A model generated the notes under the pieces. The model was not told the origin of the DNA. It saw only the letters and a program-made list of their open reading frames with translations, and made no database searches. A stretch of 11,602 bases of DNA from Mycobacterium sp. (GTDB lineage: Bacteria > Actinomycetota > Actinomycetes > Mycobacteriales > Mycobacteriaceae). Location of the stretch: assembly GCA_023264755.1 (NCBI GenBank), contig JAHFVB010000039.1, positions 1 through 11,602 on the forward strand, in the 5' to 3' direction. A program made the position numbers and the translations under genes. Shown piece after piece: positions 5,955 to 11,602 of the stretch (position 1 is the stretch's first letter; every line of letters starts with the position of its first letter).

Positions 5955-6729
5955 AGAGCCCGGCCAGCGCCAGCAGATGGGCGGTCTCCGGACCCTTCAC
6001 CAACGGGGCGGCGATGAGCGGATCCGTCGGTCCGGTGCCGAACGAGGGGCAGTCCTTGGCCAATACGCACACCCCGCAGGCGGGTTTCTTGGCGTGACAC
6101 ACCCGACGTCCGTGAAAGATCACCCGATGGCTGAGCAGGGTCCATTCCTTGCGCTCGATGAGCTCTCCGATGGCGAACTCGACCTTCACCGGGTCCTCCA
6201 GCGTGGTCCAGCGCCAGCGCCGCACCAATCGGCCGAAGTGCGTGTCGACCGTGATTCCGGGGATGTCGAACGCATTGCCGAGCACGACGTTGGCGGTCTT
6301 GCGGCCGATGCCGGGCAGGGTCACCAGCTCGTCGAGGGTGTGCGGAACCTCGCCGTCGAACCGCGCCTCGAGCTCCTGGCCGAGCCGGATCAGCGACGTC
6401 GCCTTGTTTCGGAAGAAGCCGGTGGGCCGGATGATGGCCTCGAGCTCGTCGCGGTCTGCGTTGGCGTAGTCCAGGGCGGTGCGGTACTTCGCGAACAGCG
6501 CGGGGGTGGTCAGGTTCACCCGCTCGTCCGTGCACTGCGCGGACAGGATGGTGGCCACCGTGAGTTCCAACGGGTTGGTGAAGTCCAACTCGCAATAGAC
6601 ATGCGGAAATGCCTGGGCGAGCGTGCGATTCATGCGCCGCGCCCTTCGCACCAAAGCGGCGTGGGTCTCCCCGTCGAACCTGGTGGACCGCTTGACTGAG
6701 TTTGCGGTCGACGCCGCGCGGGATGCCAC
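5953..6729 (-). CDS. nth: Endonuclease III (DNA glycosylase/AP lyase)
   Basis: The enzyme removes oxidised pyrimidines and nicks the abasic site in base-excision repair. The 258-aa protein carries the helix-hairpin-helix [13 protein letters not shown] with catalytic Lys144, the essential Asp162 in TVDTHFGR and a complete [4Fe-4S] cluster loop C211-x6-C218-x2-C221-x5-C227. It closely resembles M. tuberculosis Nth (Rv3674c, ~245 aa). The extra length is an N-terminal polar tail ([11 protein letters not shown]). The GTG at 6729 is preferred because TACGCT ends exactly 6 nt upstream, the arrangement of a leaderless mycobacterial mRNA. No ribosome site is obvious. It is the first gene of the cluster leading to marP and is divergent from the small membrane-protein gene. 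Confidence 0.95.
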   Translation of the reverse strand: MASRAASTANSVKRSTRFDGETHAALVRRARRMNRTLAQAFPHVYCELDFTNPLELTVATILSAQCTDERVNLTTPALFAKYRTALDYANADRDELEAIIRPTGFFRNKATSLIRLGQELEARFDGEVPHTLDELVTLPGIGRKTANVVLGNAFDIPGITVDTHFGRLVRRWRWTTLEDPVKVEFAIGELIERKEWTLLSHRVIFHGRRVCHAKKPACGVCVLAKDCPSFGTGPTDPLIAAPLVKGPETAHLLALAGL

Positions 6730-6735
6730 CGTCTC

Positions 6736-6741
6736 AGCGTA
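6736..6741 (-). promoter_or_regulatory. -10 element of nth (leaderless arrangement)
   Basis: TACGCT on the minus strand fits TAnnnT, followed by GAGACG (6 nt) and the GTG start at 6729. Transcription is therefore predicted to begin at or next to the start codon. The box sits inside a small dyad, CTCAG-CGTA-CTGAG (6733-6746). There is no recognisable -35, which is common in mycobacteria. Confidence 0.5.
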
Positions 6742-6833
6742 CTGAGGGGGTCCGACAGGGCGCGCAGAGTATAGCCTCCGACCGGTGGCATTTCGTGATC
6801 CCGCTGAGACCTTCGGCGTGTTTACTTCGCGAT

Positions 6834-7154
6834 GTGTCTTGGTTGCTCGTCGCGTTCATCCCGGGGTTGCTGATGTTGGCGACCTTCGGATTGGACCGTC
6901 TGGAGGCCGGTCTGGACGAGGGCACCGTGTCGCGTACCGACGTCGACGAGATACTCGCGCAGGCCAAGGCGGACACTTCGCGAATGCCGCTAGCCGCCTA
7001 CGACACCGGTCCGCCGAACACGCTTCCGCTGCGCGAACCGCGCCACGACGAGCGCCCGCTGGCCGAGCCTGCGTCGGATTTGCCGACCCGCGTCTACGTC
7101 CATCATCGGCCGAATCCGCAGTTTCAGCCGACTCGACAGCCCTATCGTGTGTAG
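6834..7154 (+). CDS. Small single-TM membrane protein of unknown function (Rv3675 position)
   Basis: The 106-aa product ([20 protein letters not shown]...) begins directly with one hydrophobic helix (~2-21). A charged stretch ([23 protein letters not shown]) and a long Pro/Arg-rich, probably disordered tail follow. I recognise no catalytic motif. The gene sits between nth and crp, where M. tuberculosis has Rv3675, also a small putative membrane protein. The GTG at 6834 is chosen over the in-frame GTG at 6795. The latter has a GGTGG nearby, but the intervening codons include TTA, AGA, CTT and TGT, very rare in this GC-rich genome and unlike coding sequence. A TATAGC at 6770-6775 could be its -10. 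The tail region is poorly conserved in type and may tolerate change. Confidence 0.65.
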   Translation: MSWLLVAFIPGLLMLATFGLDRLEAGLDEGTVSRTDVDEILAQAKADTSRMPLAAYDTGPPNTLPLREPRHDERPLAEPASDLPTRVYVHHRPNPQFQPTRQPYRV

Positions 7155-7183
7155 CGTTGGCTCGTCCCGCAATGGCCTAGCTC

Positions 7184-7189
7184 TAGACT
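7184..7189 (+). promoter_or_regulatory. Candidate -10 element of crp
   Basis: TAGACT fits TAnnnT and predicts a start near 7196, giving a 5' leader of about 60 nt. No good -35 lies at 16-19 nt. The nearest TTGGCT is 21 nt upstream, too far. There is no recognisable TGTGA-N6-TCACA Crp site in the gap, so simple autoregulation is not evident from sequence. Confidence 0.4.
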
Positions 7190-7196
7190 GAACCGA

Positions 7197-7216
7197 GCCA
7201 ACCAGCCGGGGTTGGC
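7197..7216 (+). promoter_or_regulatory. Inverted repeat at the start of the crp leader
   Basis: GCCAACC (7197-7203) and GGTTGGC (7210-7216) pair perfectly around AGCCGG. Relative to the proposed -10 the dyad begins right at the transcription start, so it could be an operator or a stabilising 5' hairpin in the crp mRNA. It is about 40 nt before the start codon and does not include the ribosome site. Confidence 0.45.
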
Positions 7217-7257
7217 CTGCGCACCAGCAAACCATCGAACAGCTTAAGAGGGGCAAC

Positions 7258-7932
7258 GTGGACGAGATCCTGGCCAGGGCCGGAATCTTCCAGGGAGTCG
7301 AGCCAACCGCGGTCTCCGCGCTGACCAAGCAATTGCAGCCCGTTGACTTCCCGCGCGGGCACACCGTGTTCGCGGAGGGCGAGCCTGGCGACCGGCTCTA
7401 CATCATCATCACCGGCAAGGTGAAGATCGGACGGCGCTCCCCGGACGGTCGGGAGAACCTGCTGACCATCATGGGCCCGTCGGACATGTTCGGCGAGTTG
7501 TCGATCTTCGACCCGGGTCCCCGTACGTCGAGCGCGACGACCATCACCGAGGTACGTGCGGTCTCGATGGATCGGGACGCCCTGCGGGCGTGGATCGCCG
7601 ATCGACCGGAGATCGCCGAGCAACTGCTGCGGGTGTTGGCCCGCCGACTGCGTCGGACCAACAACAACCTGGCCGACCTGATCTTCACCGACGTGCCCGG
7701 CCGCGTGGCCAAGCAGCTGCTGCAGCTGGCCCAGCGATTCGGCACCCAAGAGGGTGGGGCACTGCGCGTGACGCACGATCTGACTCAGGAGGAGATCGCC
7801 CAGTTGGTCGGCGCCTCCCGGGAAACGGTCAACAAGGCACTCGCCGACTTCGCCCACCGCGGTTGGATTCGCCTGGAGGGCAAGAGCGTGCTGATCAGCG
7901 ACTCCGAGCGGCTGGCCCGCCGCGCCCGCTAG
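7258..7932 (+). CDS. crp: cAMP receptor protein, global transcription regulator
   Basis: The 224-aa protein has the length I recall for M. tuberculosis Crp (Rv3676) and nearly the same sequence. Residues ~8-115 form the cyclic-nucleotide-binding barrel, including FGELS (78-82) and the phosphate-contacting PRTSS (Arg89, Thr90). The dimerisation helix carries Thr134/Asn135. The C-terminal winged helix has the recognition helix around [10 protein letters not shown] (187-196), closely matching E. coli CRP's RETVGR contact residues. It should bind TGTGA-N6-TCACA-type sites. The GTG start at 7258 follows GAGGGG (7248-7253). It is preceded on the same strand by the small membrane-protein gene but appears to have its own promoter. 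It ends at a strong hairpin shared with the convergent MBL gene. Confidence 0.96.
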   Translation: MDEILARAGIFQGVEPTAVSALTKQLQPVDFPRGHTVFAEGEPGDRLYIIITGKVKIGRRSPDGRENLLTIMGPSDMFGELSIFDPGPRTSSATTITEVRAVSMDRDALRAWIADRPEIAEQLLRVLARRLRRTNNNLADLIFTDVPGRVAKQLLQLAQRFGTQEGGALRVTHDLTQEEIAQLVGASRETVNKALADFAHRGWIRLEGKSVLISDSERLARRAR

Positions 7933-7942
7933 GACCTGCGGT

Positions 7943-7985
7943 TCGTGGAGTTTCAGCGGCGCCCAGCGCCGCTGAAACTCCACGA
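7943..7985. terminator. Bidirectional terminator-type hairpin between crp and the MBL gene
   Basis: Perfect 20-bp arms, TCGTGGAGTTTCAGCGGCGC (7943-7962) and its complement (7966-7985), surround a 3-nt loop (CCA). The hairpin fills 43 of the 54 bp between two convergent stop codons (crp TAG ending at 7932, MBL TGA at 7989-7987). Neither strand has a U-tract, as is common for proposed mycobacterial intrinsic terminators. The perfect, long, low-loop stem could also be a dispersed palindromic repeat. Confidence 0.72.
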
Positions 7986-7986
7986 C

Positions 7987-8796
7987 TCACTCGCGTAGGT
8001 AGTTGAGTTGGGCCTGGACGCTCCATTCGGCGTGGTCCCACAGCTTCTCGTCGACGTCGGTGTAGACGTGCTCGACGAGCTGGCGGGCCGTCGCGTCGGC
8101 ACCCAGTACCTCCAGCGCGGCCCGGATCTGGTCCAGCCGCTCCTGCCGGTGCGCGAGGTAGGTCGCGGTGATCGCTTCCAGGTCGGGGAGCTCGGGTCCG
8201 TGCCCGGGTAGCACCGTCCGCTCCCCAAGTCCGTTCAGCCGGCGTAGCGACTCCAGGTACTCCCGCAGGCTTCCGTCCTCGTTGTCGATCACGGTGGTGC
8301 CGCGGCCCAGCACCGTGTCGGCGGTCAGCACGGCCCCACCGGTGGCGGCGCTGCGCCGGCCCGGCAGGTCGACCAGGAACGACAACGAATCGGCCGTGTG
8401 ACCTGGCGTCGCCATCACCTTGATGCTCAGGCCGGCGGCTTCGATGACCTCGCCGTCGGCCAGCGGCCCGCCCAGCCCGCGGAGGAATCCGCTGCCGACG
8501 GCGCGCACCGTGGCTCCGGTCCGGTCGACCAGCTTGTCGATCGCGTCGGTGTGATCGCCGTGTTTGTGGCTTATCAGTACGAGCGAGATCGGGCCGAGGC
8601 TCGCGATCCGTTCGATGTGCGCGTCGTCATCGGGCCCGGGATCGACGATCACCCGCTCGTCGCTGCGCGGACCTTGCAGGACCCACGTGTTCGTGCCCTC
8701 GAGCGTCAGCATGCCGGGGTTGTCGCACAGCAGCACCGACGCCGTGTCGGTGATGCGACGCAGTTGCCCGTACGCCGGATGCCCGAGGGAGTTCAC
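7987..8796 (-). CDS. Metallo-beta-lactamase-fold hydrolase (Rv3677c type)
   Basis: This 269-aa MBL-fold protein is predicted to bind two metal ions, probably zinc. The signature SHKHGDH gives His77, His79, Asp81 and His82. Further ligands are His133 (ATPGHTADS), Asp160 (LTADTVLG) and His199 (LPGHGP). A C-terminal helical extension ending VDEKLWDHAEW...QLNYLRE resembles the LACTB2/endoribonuclease-like and glyoxalase-II-like groups, so a thioesterase or nuclease is more likely than an antibiotic-destroying lactamase. No export signal is present, so it is cytoplasmic. The GTG start at 8796 overlaps the ridA-like stop (GTGA), implying translational coupling. It is the last gene of the DUF4177-RidA-MBL operon. 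The specific substrate is unknown. Confidence 0.9.
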   Translation of the reverse strand: MNSLGHPAYGQLRRITDTASVLLCDNPGMLTLEGTNTWVLQGPRSDERVIVDPGPDDDAHIERIASLGPISLVLISHKHGDHTDAIDKLVDRTGATVRAVGSGFLRGLGGPLADGEVIEAAGLSIKVMATPGHTADSLSFLVDLPGRRSAATGGAVLTADTVLGRGTTVIDNEDGSLREYLESLRRLNGLGERTVLPGHGPELPDLEAITATYLAHRQERLDQIRAALEVLGADATARQLVEHVYTDVDEKLWDHAEWSVQAQLNYLRE

Positions 8797-9272
8797 GCCA
8801 CCTCGACGATGAGCTCCACCTCGACCGGCGCGTCCAGCGGCAGTTCGGATACCCCGACCGCCGAACGGGCGTGCGCTCCGGCGTCGCCGAAGACCTCACC
8901 GAGCAGTGCCGACGCGCCGTTGACGACACCCGGCTGGCCGTTGAAGCCCGGTGCGGACGCCACGAATCCGACGACCTTGACCACCCGGGTGACGGAGTCG
9001 ATGCCGACGAGCGCGTGCACGGCGGCCAGTGCATTGAGTGCACACACCCTGGCCAGCGCCCTGGCGTCGTCCGGGCTGACGGCTGCGCCGACCTTGCCGG
9101 TCCGCGTCAGTTCGCCTGCGACCATCGGCAGCTGGCCCGACGTGTAGACCAGGTTGCCGGTCCGCACCGCGGGCACGTAGGACGCCAGCGGTGTGACCAC
9201 CGCGGGTAGTTCGATGCCCAGCTCGGCCAGCCGGGCGGAGACGCTTCCGGAGTCGCTTCCGGACTCGCTCAT
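8793..9272 (-). CDS. RidA/YjgF-family protein (Rv3678c type)
   Basis: The 159-aa protein belongs to the RidA (YjgF/YER057c/UK114) family. Canonical trimeric members hydrolyse reactive enamine/imine intermediates such as 2-aminoacrylate. Family segments are VYTSGQLPM (42-50), the NALAAVHALVG helix (80-90) and the C-terminal ARSAVGVSELPLDAPVEVE (135-153). Arg136 matches the carboxylate-binding Arg of active RidA proteins, and Glu152 matches the conserved Glu. It belongs to a longer subgroup with an N-terminal extension, so deaminase activity is not assured. The ATG start at 9272 overlaps the DUF4177 stop (ATGA). A longer frame reaching 9413 overlaps that gene and is rejected. The extension contains an ESGSDSGS tract from a 12-bp tandem repeat. 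Confidence 0.88.
   Translation of the reverse strand: MSESGSDSGSVSARLAELGIELPAVVTPLASYVPAVRTGNLVYTSGQLPMVAGELTRTGKVGAAVSPDDARALARVCALNALAAVHALVGIDSVTRVVKVVGFVASAPGFNGQPGVVNGASALLGEVFGDAGAHARSAVGVSELPLDAPVEVELIVEVA
9242..9265. repeat. 12-bp tandem repeat in the 5' end of the ridA-like gene
   Basis: CGCTTCCGGAGT (9242-9253) and CGCTTCCGGACT (9254-9265) differ at one base, and a partial third copy CGCTC follows to 9270. In the gene it encodes the Ser/Gly-rich residues 3-10. Gain or loss of a unit would keep frame and change the extension by four residues. Confidence 0.6.
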
Positions 9273-9430
9273 TTCGGCCGCTTCATGTACGCGATGTGGT
9301 TCTCCCCGGTGGGTCCCGGCAGCACGGAAACCAACTCGTAGCCCTGATCGCCCCACTGATCGAGGATCTGCTTGGTCGCGTGTATCAGCAACGGGACCGT
9401 CACGTATTCCCACTTGATCAGTTCGCTCAT
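9269..9430 (-). CDS. Small DUF4177-family protein (Rv3678A type)
   Basis: This 53-aa protein starts at the ATG at 9430 (MSELIKWEYVTVPLL) and contains the DUF4177 pattern: an N-terminal WEYVTVPLL strand, an amphipathic helix and QGYELVSVLPGP (29-40). The function is unknown. The family is a small alpha/beta domain with no catalytic motif. It is the first gene of the operon, and its TGA overlaps the RidA ATG. A TAnnnT box (TAAGCT) ends 7 nt before the ATG, suggesting a leaderless or nearly leaderless message; no Shine-Dalgarno is seen. Confidence 0.85.
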   Translation of the reverse strand: MSELIKWEYVTVPLLIHATKQILDQWGDQGYELVSVLPGPTGENHIAYMKRPK

Positions 9431-9437
9431 GTCGCTG

Positions 9438-9443
9438 AGCTTA
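9438..9443 (-). promoter_or_regulatory. -10 element of the DUF4177-ridA-MBL operon
   Basis: TAAGCT on the minus strand, then 7 nt (CAGCGAC), then the ATG at 9430. This predicts a leaderless or 1-nt-leader transcript. No clear -35 is visible. Confidence 0.45.
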
Positions 9444-9446
9444 ACT

Positions 9447-9460
9447 GGCGGCGGGCCGCC
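9447..9460. promoter_or_regulatory. GC-rich dyad between two divergent promoters
   Basis: GGCGGC (9447-9452) and GCCGCC (9455-9460) form a perfect dyad around GG. It lies between the back-to-back -10 boxes at 9438-9443 (-) and 9467-9472 (+), so a bound protein could control both operons. Short GC-rich dyads are not rare in such genomes, which lowers confidence. Confidence 0.35.
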
Positions 9461-9466
9461 CACAGC

Positions 9467-9472
9467 TAGCAT
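9467..9472 (+). promoter_or_regulatory. -10 element of bagA (leaderless arrangement)
   Basis: TAGCAT fits TAnnnT, followed by exactly 6 nt (GCGGAG) and the GTG at 9479. The nearby GGAG touches the start codon and is too close to act as a ribosome site, favouring leaderless initiation. A TTAACT at 9441-9446 is 20 nt upstream, a poor -35. Confidence 0.55.
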
Positions 9473-9478
9473 GCGGAG

Positions 9479-10507
9479 GTGGCTTCCCAGACTTCTGCAT
9501 CCCACGGCCGAACCACAGCGGGGTGGCCGGCCCGCATGAACAGTGCGCGCCTGCACTTCGTGACCGGCAAGGGTGGCACCGGCAAGTCGACCATCGCCGC
9601 GGCGTTGGCGCTCGCGTTGGCTGCGGGCGGACGCAAGGTGCTGCTGTGCGAGGTCGAGGGACGCCAGGGCATCGCGCAGTTGTTCGACGTACCTCCGTTG
9701 CCCTACCAAGAAGTGAAGATCGCCACCGCCGAGGGGGGCGGCCACGTCAATGCGCTCGCCATCGACACCGAGGCGGCGTTCCTGGAGTACCTCGACATGT
9801 TCTACAACCTCGGCATCGCCGGGCGGGCCATGCGTCGCATCGGGGCCGTCGAGTTCGCGACGACGATCGCTCCCGGGCTACGCGACGTCTTGCTCACCGG
9901 CAAGATCAAGGAGATCGTCGTCCGCCACGAGAAGGGCAAGCAGGATGCCTACGATGCCGTCGTCGTGGACGCCCCACCGACTGGGCGCATCGCCCGCTTC
10001 CTGGACGTGACGCAAGCCGTTTCCGAGCTGGCCAAGGGTGGCCCGGTCCATTCGCAGGCCGACGGGGTGGTCAAGCTGCTGCACTCCGAGACCACCGCCA
10101 TCCACCTGGTCACCCTCTTGGAGGCGTTGCCGATTCAGGAGACCGTGGAGGCCATCGAGGAGCTCAAGGCCCTCGGGTTGCCGATCGGCAGCGTGATCGT
10201 CAACCGCAACATCCCCAACTACTTCGCACCGACGGACCTGGCCAAGGCCGCCGAAGGCGACGTGGACGCCGACGCAGTGCGCGCCGGCCTAGCCAAGGCG
10301 GGAATCACCTTGTCCGACAAAGACTTCGCCGGACTGCTCACCGAGAGCATCCAACACGCGACGCGCATCGCCGCCCGGGCCGAGAGCGCCGAGCAACTCG
10401 ACGAACTCGACGTGGCGCGGCTCGAGTTGCCGGCCATCCGCGACGGAGTCGACCTGGGCAGCCTGTACGAACTCGCCGAAGAGCTTGGCGCCCAGGGGGT
10501 TAGGTGA
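9479..10507 (+). CDS. bagA: Get3/ArsA-like ATPase, subunit BagA
   Basis: The 342-aa P-loop ATPase matches M. tuberculosis Rv3679, described as the Get3 homologue BagA (bacterial Get3-like A). The family couples ATP hydrolysis to membrane-protein handling or anion transport. The deviant Walker A is GKGGTGKST (30-38), with signature Lys31 and Lys36. The switch II-like motif is [10 protein letters not shown]. In switch I the family's DPAHS is replaced by EVEGRQG, with Glu60 where Get3 has its catalytic Asp, so activity as a homodimer may be weak. No CxxC zinc motif of eukaryotic Get3 is present, and no transmembrane segment. The GTG start at 9479 fits the -10 spacing and the N-terminus I recall for Rv3679. 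It overlaps bagB by one base (TGATG), so the pair is co-translated. Confidence 0.92.
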   Translation: MASQTSASHGRTTAGWPARMNSARLHFVTGKGGTGKSTIAAALALALAAGGRKVLLCEVEGRQGIAQLFDVPPLPYQEVKIATAEGGGHVNALAIDTEAAFLEYLDMFYNLGIAGRAMRRIGAVEFATTIAPGLRDVLLTGKIKEIVVRHEKGKQDAYDAVVVDAPPTGRIARFLDVTQAVSELAKGGPVHSQADGVVKLLHSETTAIHLVTLLEALPIQETVEAIEELKALGLPIGSVIVNRNIPNYFAPTDLAKAAEGDVDADAVRAGLAKAGITLSDKDFAGLLTESIQHATRIAARAESAEQLDELDVARLELPAIRDGVDLGSLYELAEELGAQGVR

Positions 10508-11602
10508 TGAGCACGATTCCACGCGTCCTCGACATGGGGGCCATCCTGGCCGATACGTCCAATCGGGTCGTCGTCTGTTGCGGCGCGGGCGGGGTGGGCA
10601 AGACCACCACCGCAGCGGCCATGGCCCTGCGGGCGGCCGAGTACGGGCGCACCGTCGTGGTGTTGACCATCGATCCGGCGAAGCGCCTGGCTCAGGCGCT
10701 GGGTATCGAGGATCTCGGGAACACCCCGCAACGGGTACCGCTGGCGCCCGAGGTCAAGGGCGAGCTCCACGCGATGATGCTCGACATGCGGCGCACCTTC
10801 GACGAGATGGTGGTCCAGTACTCCGGAGCCGACCGCGCTGAGTCGATCCTGGAGAACCAGTTCTATCAAACCGTCGCGACGTCGCTGGCCGGCACGCAGG
10901 AATACATGGCGATGGAGAAGCTCGGCCAGCTGCTCGGCGAGGACAAGTGGGATCTCGTGGTCGTGGACACGCCCCCGTCGCGTAGCGCGCTGGACTTCCT
11001 CGACGCTCCAAAACGGTTGGGCAGCTTCATGGATAGTCGGCTCTGGCGGCTGTTGCTCGCCCCCGGCCGCGGCATCGGGCGGCTGGTCACCGGCGCGGTC
11101 GGCCTCGCAATGAAGGCACTCTCGACCGTGTTGGGCTCCCAAATGCTTTCCGATGCAGCTGGTTTCGTGCAGTCACTGGACGCCACCTTCGGCGGATTCC
11201 GGGAGAAGGCCGACCGGACCTACGAGTTACTCAAGCGCCGCGGGACGCAGTTCGTGGTCGTCTCGGCGGCTGAACCGGATGCCTTGCGGGAGGCGACGTT
11301 CTTCGTCGACCGGCTGTCCGAGGAGCGGATGCCCTTGGCGGGGCTCATTCTCAACCGCACCCACCCGATGCTGTGCGACCTGCAGGCCGACAAGGCCAAC
11401 GAAGCCGCCGACCAACTGGCCGAAGAGGATGGTCCCGAGTCGTTGACGGCGGCCATCTTGCGGATCCATGCCGACCGGGCGATGACGGCCAAACGAGAGG
11501 TGCGGCTGCTGTCCAGGTTCACCGGTGCCAACCCTGGGGTGGCGATCGTCGGTGTTCCGTCCCTGCCGTTCGACGTGTCCGACCTCGAGGCCCTGCAGGC
11601 CA
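10507..11602 (+). CDS. bagB: Get3/ArsA-like ATPase, subunit BagB (3' end beyond the window)
   Basis: 365 residues of the Rv3680-type ATPase BagB are present, and about 20 should be missing if it matches the ~386 aa I recall. The Walker A is GAGGVGKTT (26-34) with Lys32, but Ala27 occupies the position of the signature lysine that reaches across the dimer in Get3/MinD-type ATPases. Switch I TIDPAKRL has the conserved Asp56, and switch II reads VVVDTPPS (Asp154). A long middle region with MEKLGQLL and a glycine/hydrophobic segment around 180-215 resembles the client-binding helical subdomain. The start is the ATG at 10507, sharing its A with the bagA TGA stop. Lacking the residue BagA has, and having the one BagA lacks, it looks built to pair with BagA. 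Confidence 0.93.
   Translation, partial: MSTIPRVLDMGAILADTSNRVVVCCGAGGVGKTTTAAAMALRAAEYGRTVVVLTIDPAKRLAQALGIEDLGNTPQRVPLAPEVKGELHAMMLDMRRTFDEMVVQYSGADRAESILENQFYQTVATSLAGTQEYMAMEKLGQLLGEDKWDLVVVDTPPSRSALDFLDAPKRLGSFMDSRLWRLLLAPGRGIGRLVTGAVGLAMKALSTVLGSQMLSDAAGFVQSLDATFGGFREKADRTYELLKRRGTQFVVVSAAEPDALREATFFVDRLSEERMPLAGLILNRTHPMLCDLQADKANEAADQLAEEDGPESLTAAILRIHADRAMTAKREVRLLSRFTGANPGVAIVGVPSLPFDVSDLEALQA

Noticed and set aside
5977..6699. 240-codon plus-strand frame opposite nth
   Set aside because: The minus strand carries the complete HhH motif and Fe-S loop; the plus frame shows no recognisable features.
6795..6833. Alternative upstream GTG start for the small membrane protein
   Set aside because: The 13 codons include TTA, AGA, CTT and TGT, which are atypical here, and the helix at 6834 makes a natural N-terminus.
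7987..8796. Antibiotic-resistance beta-lactamase call for the MBL protein
   Set aside because: It has no signal peptide, and its C-terminal region resembles LACTB2/glyoxalase-like enzymes; the operon context is metabolic.
9273..9413. 47-codon N-terminal extension of the ridA-like gene
   Set aside because: It overlaps the DUF4177 gene almost entirely, whereas the ATGA junction at 9272-9269 gives a standard coupled start.
9523..10503. 326-codon plus-strand frame overlapping bagA
   Set aside because: It is out of frame with the Walker A-bearing BagA and has low-complexity Arg/Gly composition.
10219..11142. 307-codon minus-strand frame opposite bagA/bagB
   Set aside because: It is antisense to two confident ATPase genes and has no domain signature.

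Overview
The window looks like chromosomal DNA from a Mycobacterium-type actinomycete. It is GC-rich, uses many GTG/TTG starts and TAnnnT -10 boxes, and its gene order matches what I recall of the M. tuberculosis block Rv3668c to Rv3680 gene for gene. The one exception is an iron-dependent alcohol dehydrogenase at the left edge, which I do not recall there, so an environmental (rapid-growing) species is more likely than M. tuberculosis itself. No RNA genes, insertion sequences, CRISPR arrays or phage modules were found, and no gene-free stretch exceeds about 140 bases.

Layout. 1-731 (-): 5' two thirds of an Fe-ADH. 732-869: a control region dense in palindromes, including a perfect TetR-type dyad. 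870-1583 (-): exported S1-family serine protease (Rv3668c type). 1723-2235 (+): two-TM phage-holin-superfamily membrane protein (Rv3669 type). 2262-3215 (+): alpha/beta-hydrolase of the epoxide hydrolase class (ephE). It runs tail to tail, with overlapping stop codons, into a minus-strand cluster transcribed nth (6729-5953) -> membrane-tethered thioredoxin (5895-5245) -> CoA-type Nudix hydrolase (5219-4440) -> marP (4402-3212). Divergent from nth is a small membrane protein (6834-7154), followed by crp (7258-7932). crp converges, across a 20-bp-arm hairpin, on a minus-strand operon of DUF4177 protein (9430-9269) -> RidA-like protein (9272-8793) -> MBL-fold hydrolase (8796-7987), with 4-bp stop/start overlaps. 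Divergent from it, bagA (9479-10507) and bagB (10507 to the edge) encode a pair of Get3/ArsA-like ATPases.

How the genes work together. The nth-thioredoxin-Nudix-marP cluster reads as an envelope and DNA maintenance unit: base-excision repair, extracytoplasmic thiol chemistry, CoA/nucleotide clean-up and the periplasmic protease required for acid tolerance in M. tuberculosis. crp is the cAMP-responsive global regulator. bagA/bagB are a probable two-subunit ATPase involved in membrane-protein targeting or stress tolerance.

The most noteworthy signals are regulatory. Three genes (nth, the DUF4177 gene, bagA) have a TAnnnT box 6-7 nt before the start codon, the mycobacterial leaderless-mRNA arrangement, and two of these are back to back in a 48-bp intergenic region around a GC-rich dyad. 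The Fe-ADH has several palindromes upstream. BagA and BagB each lack a different ATPase-site residue and appear complementary.
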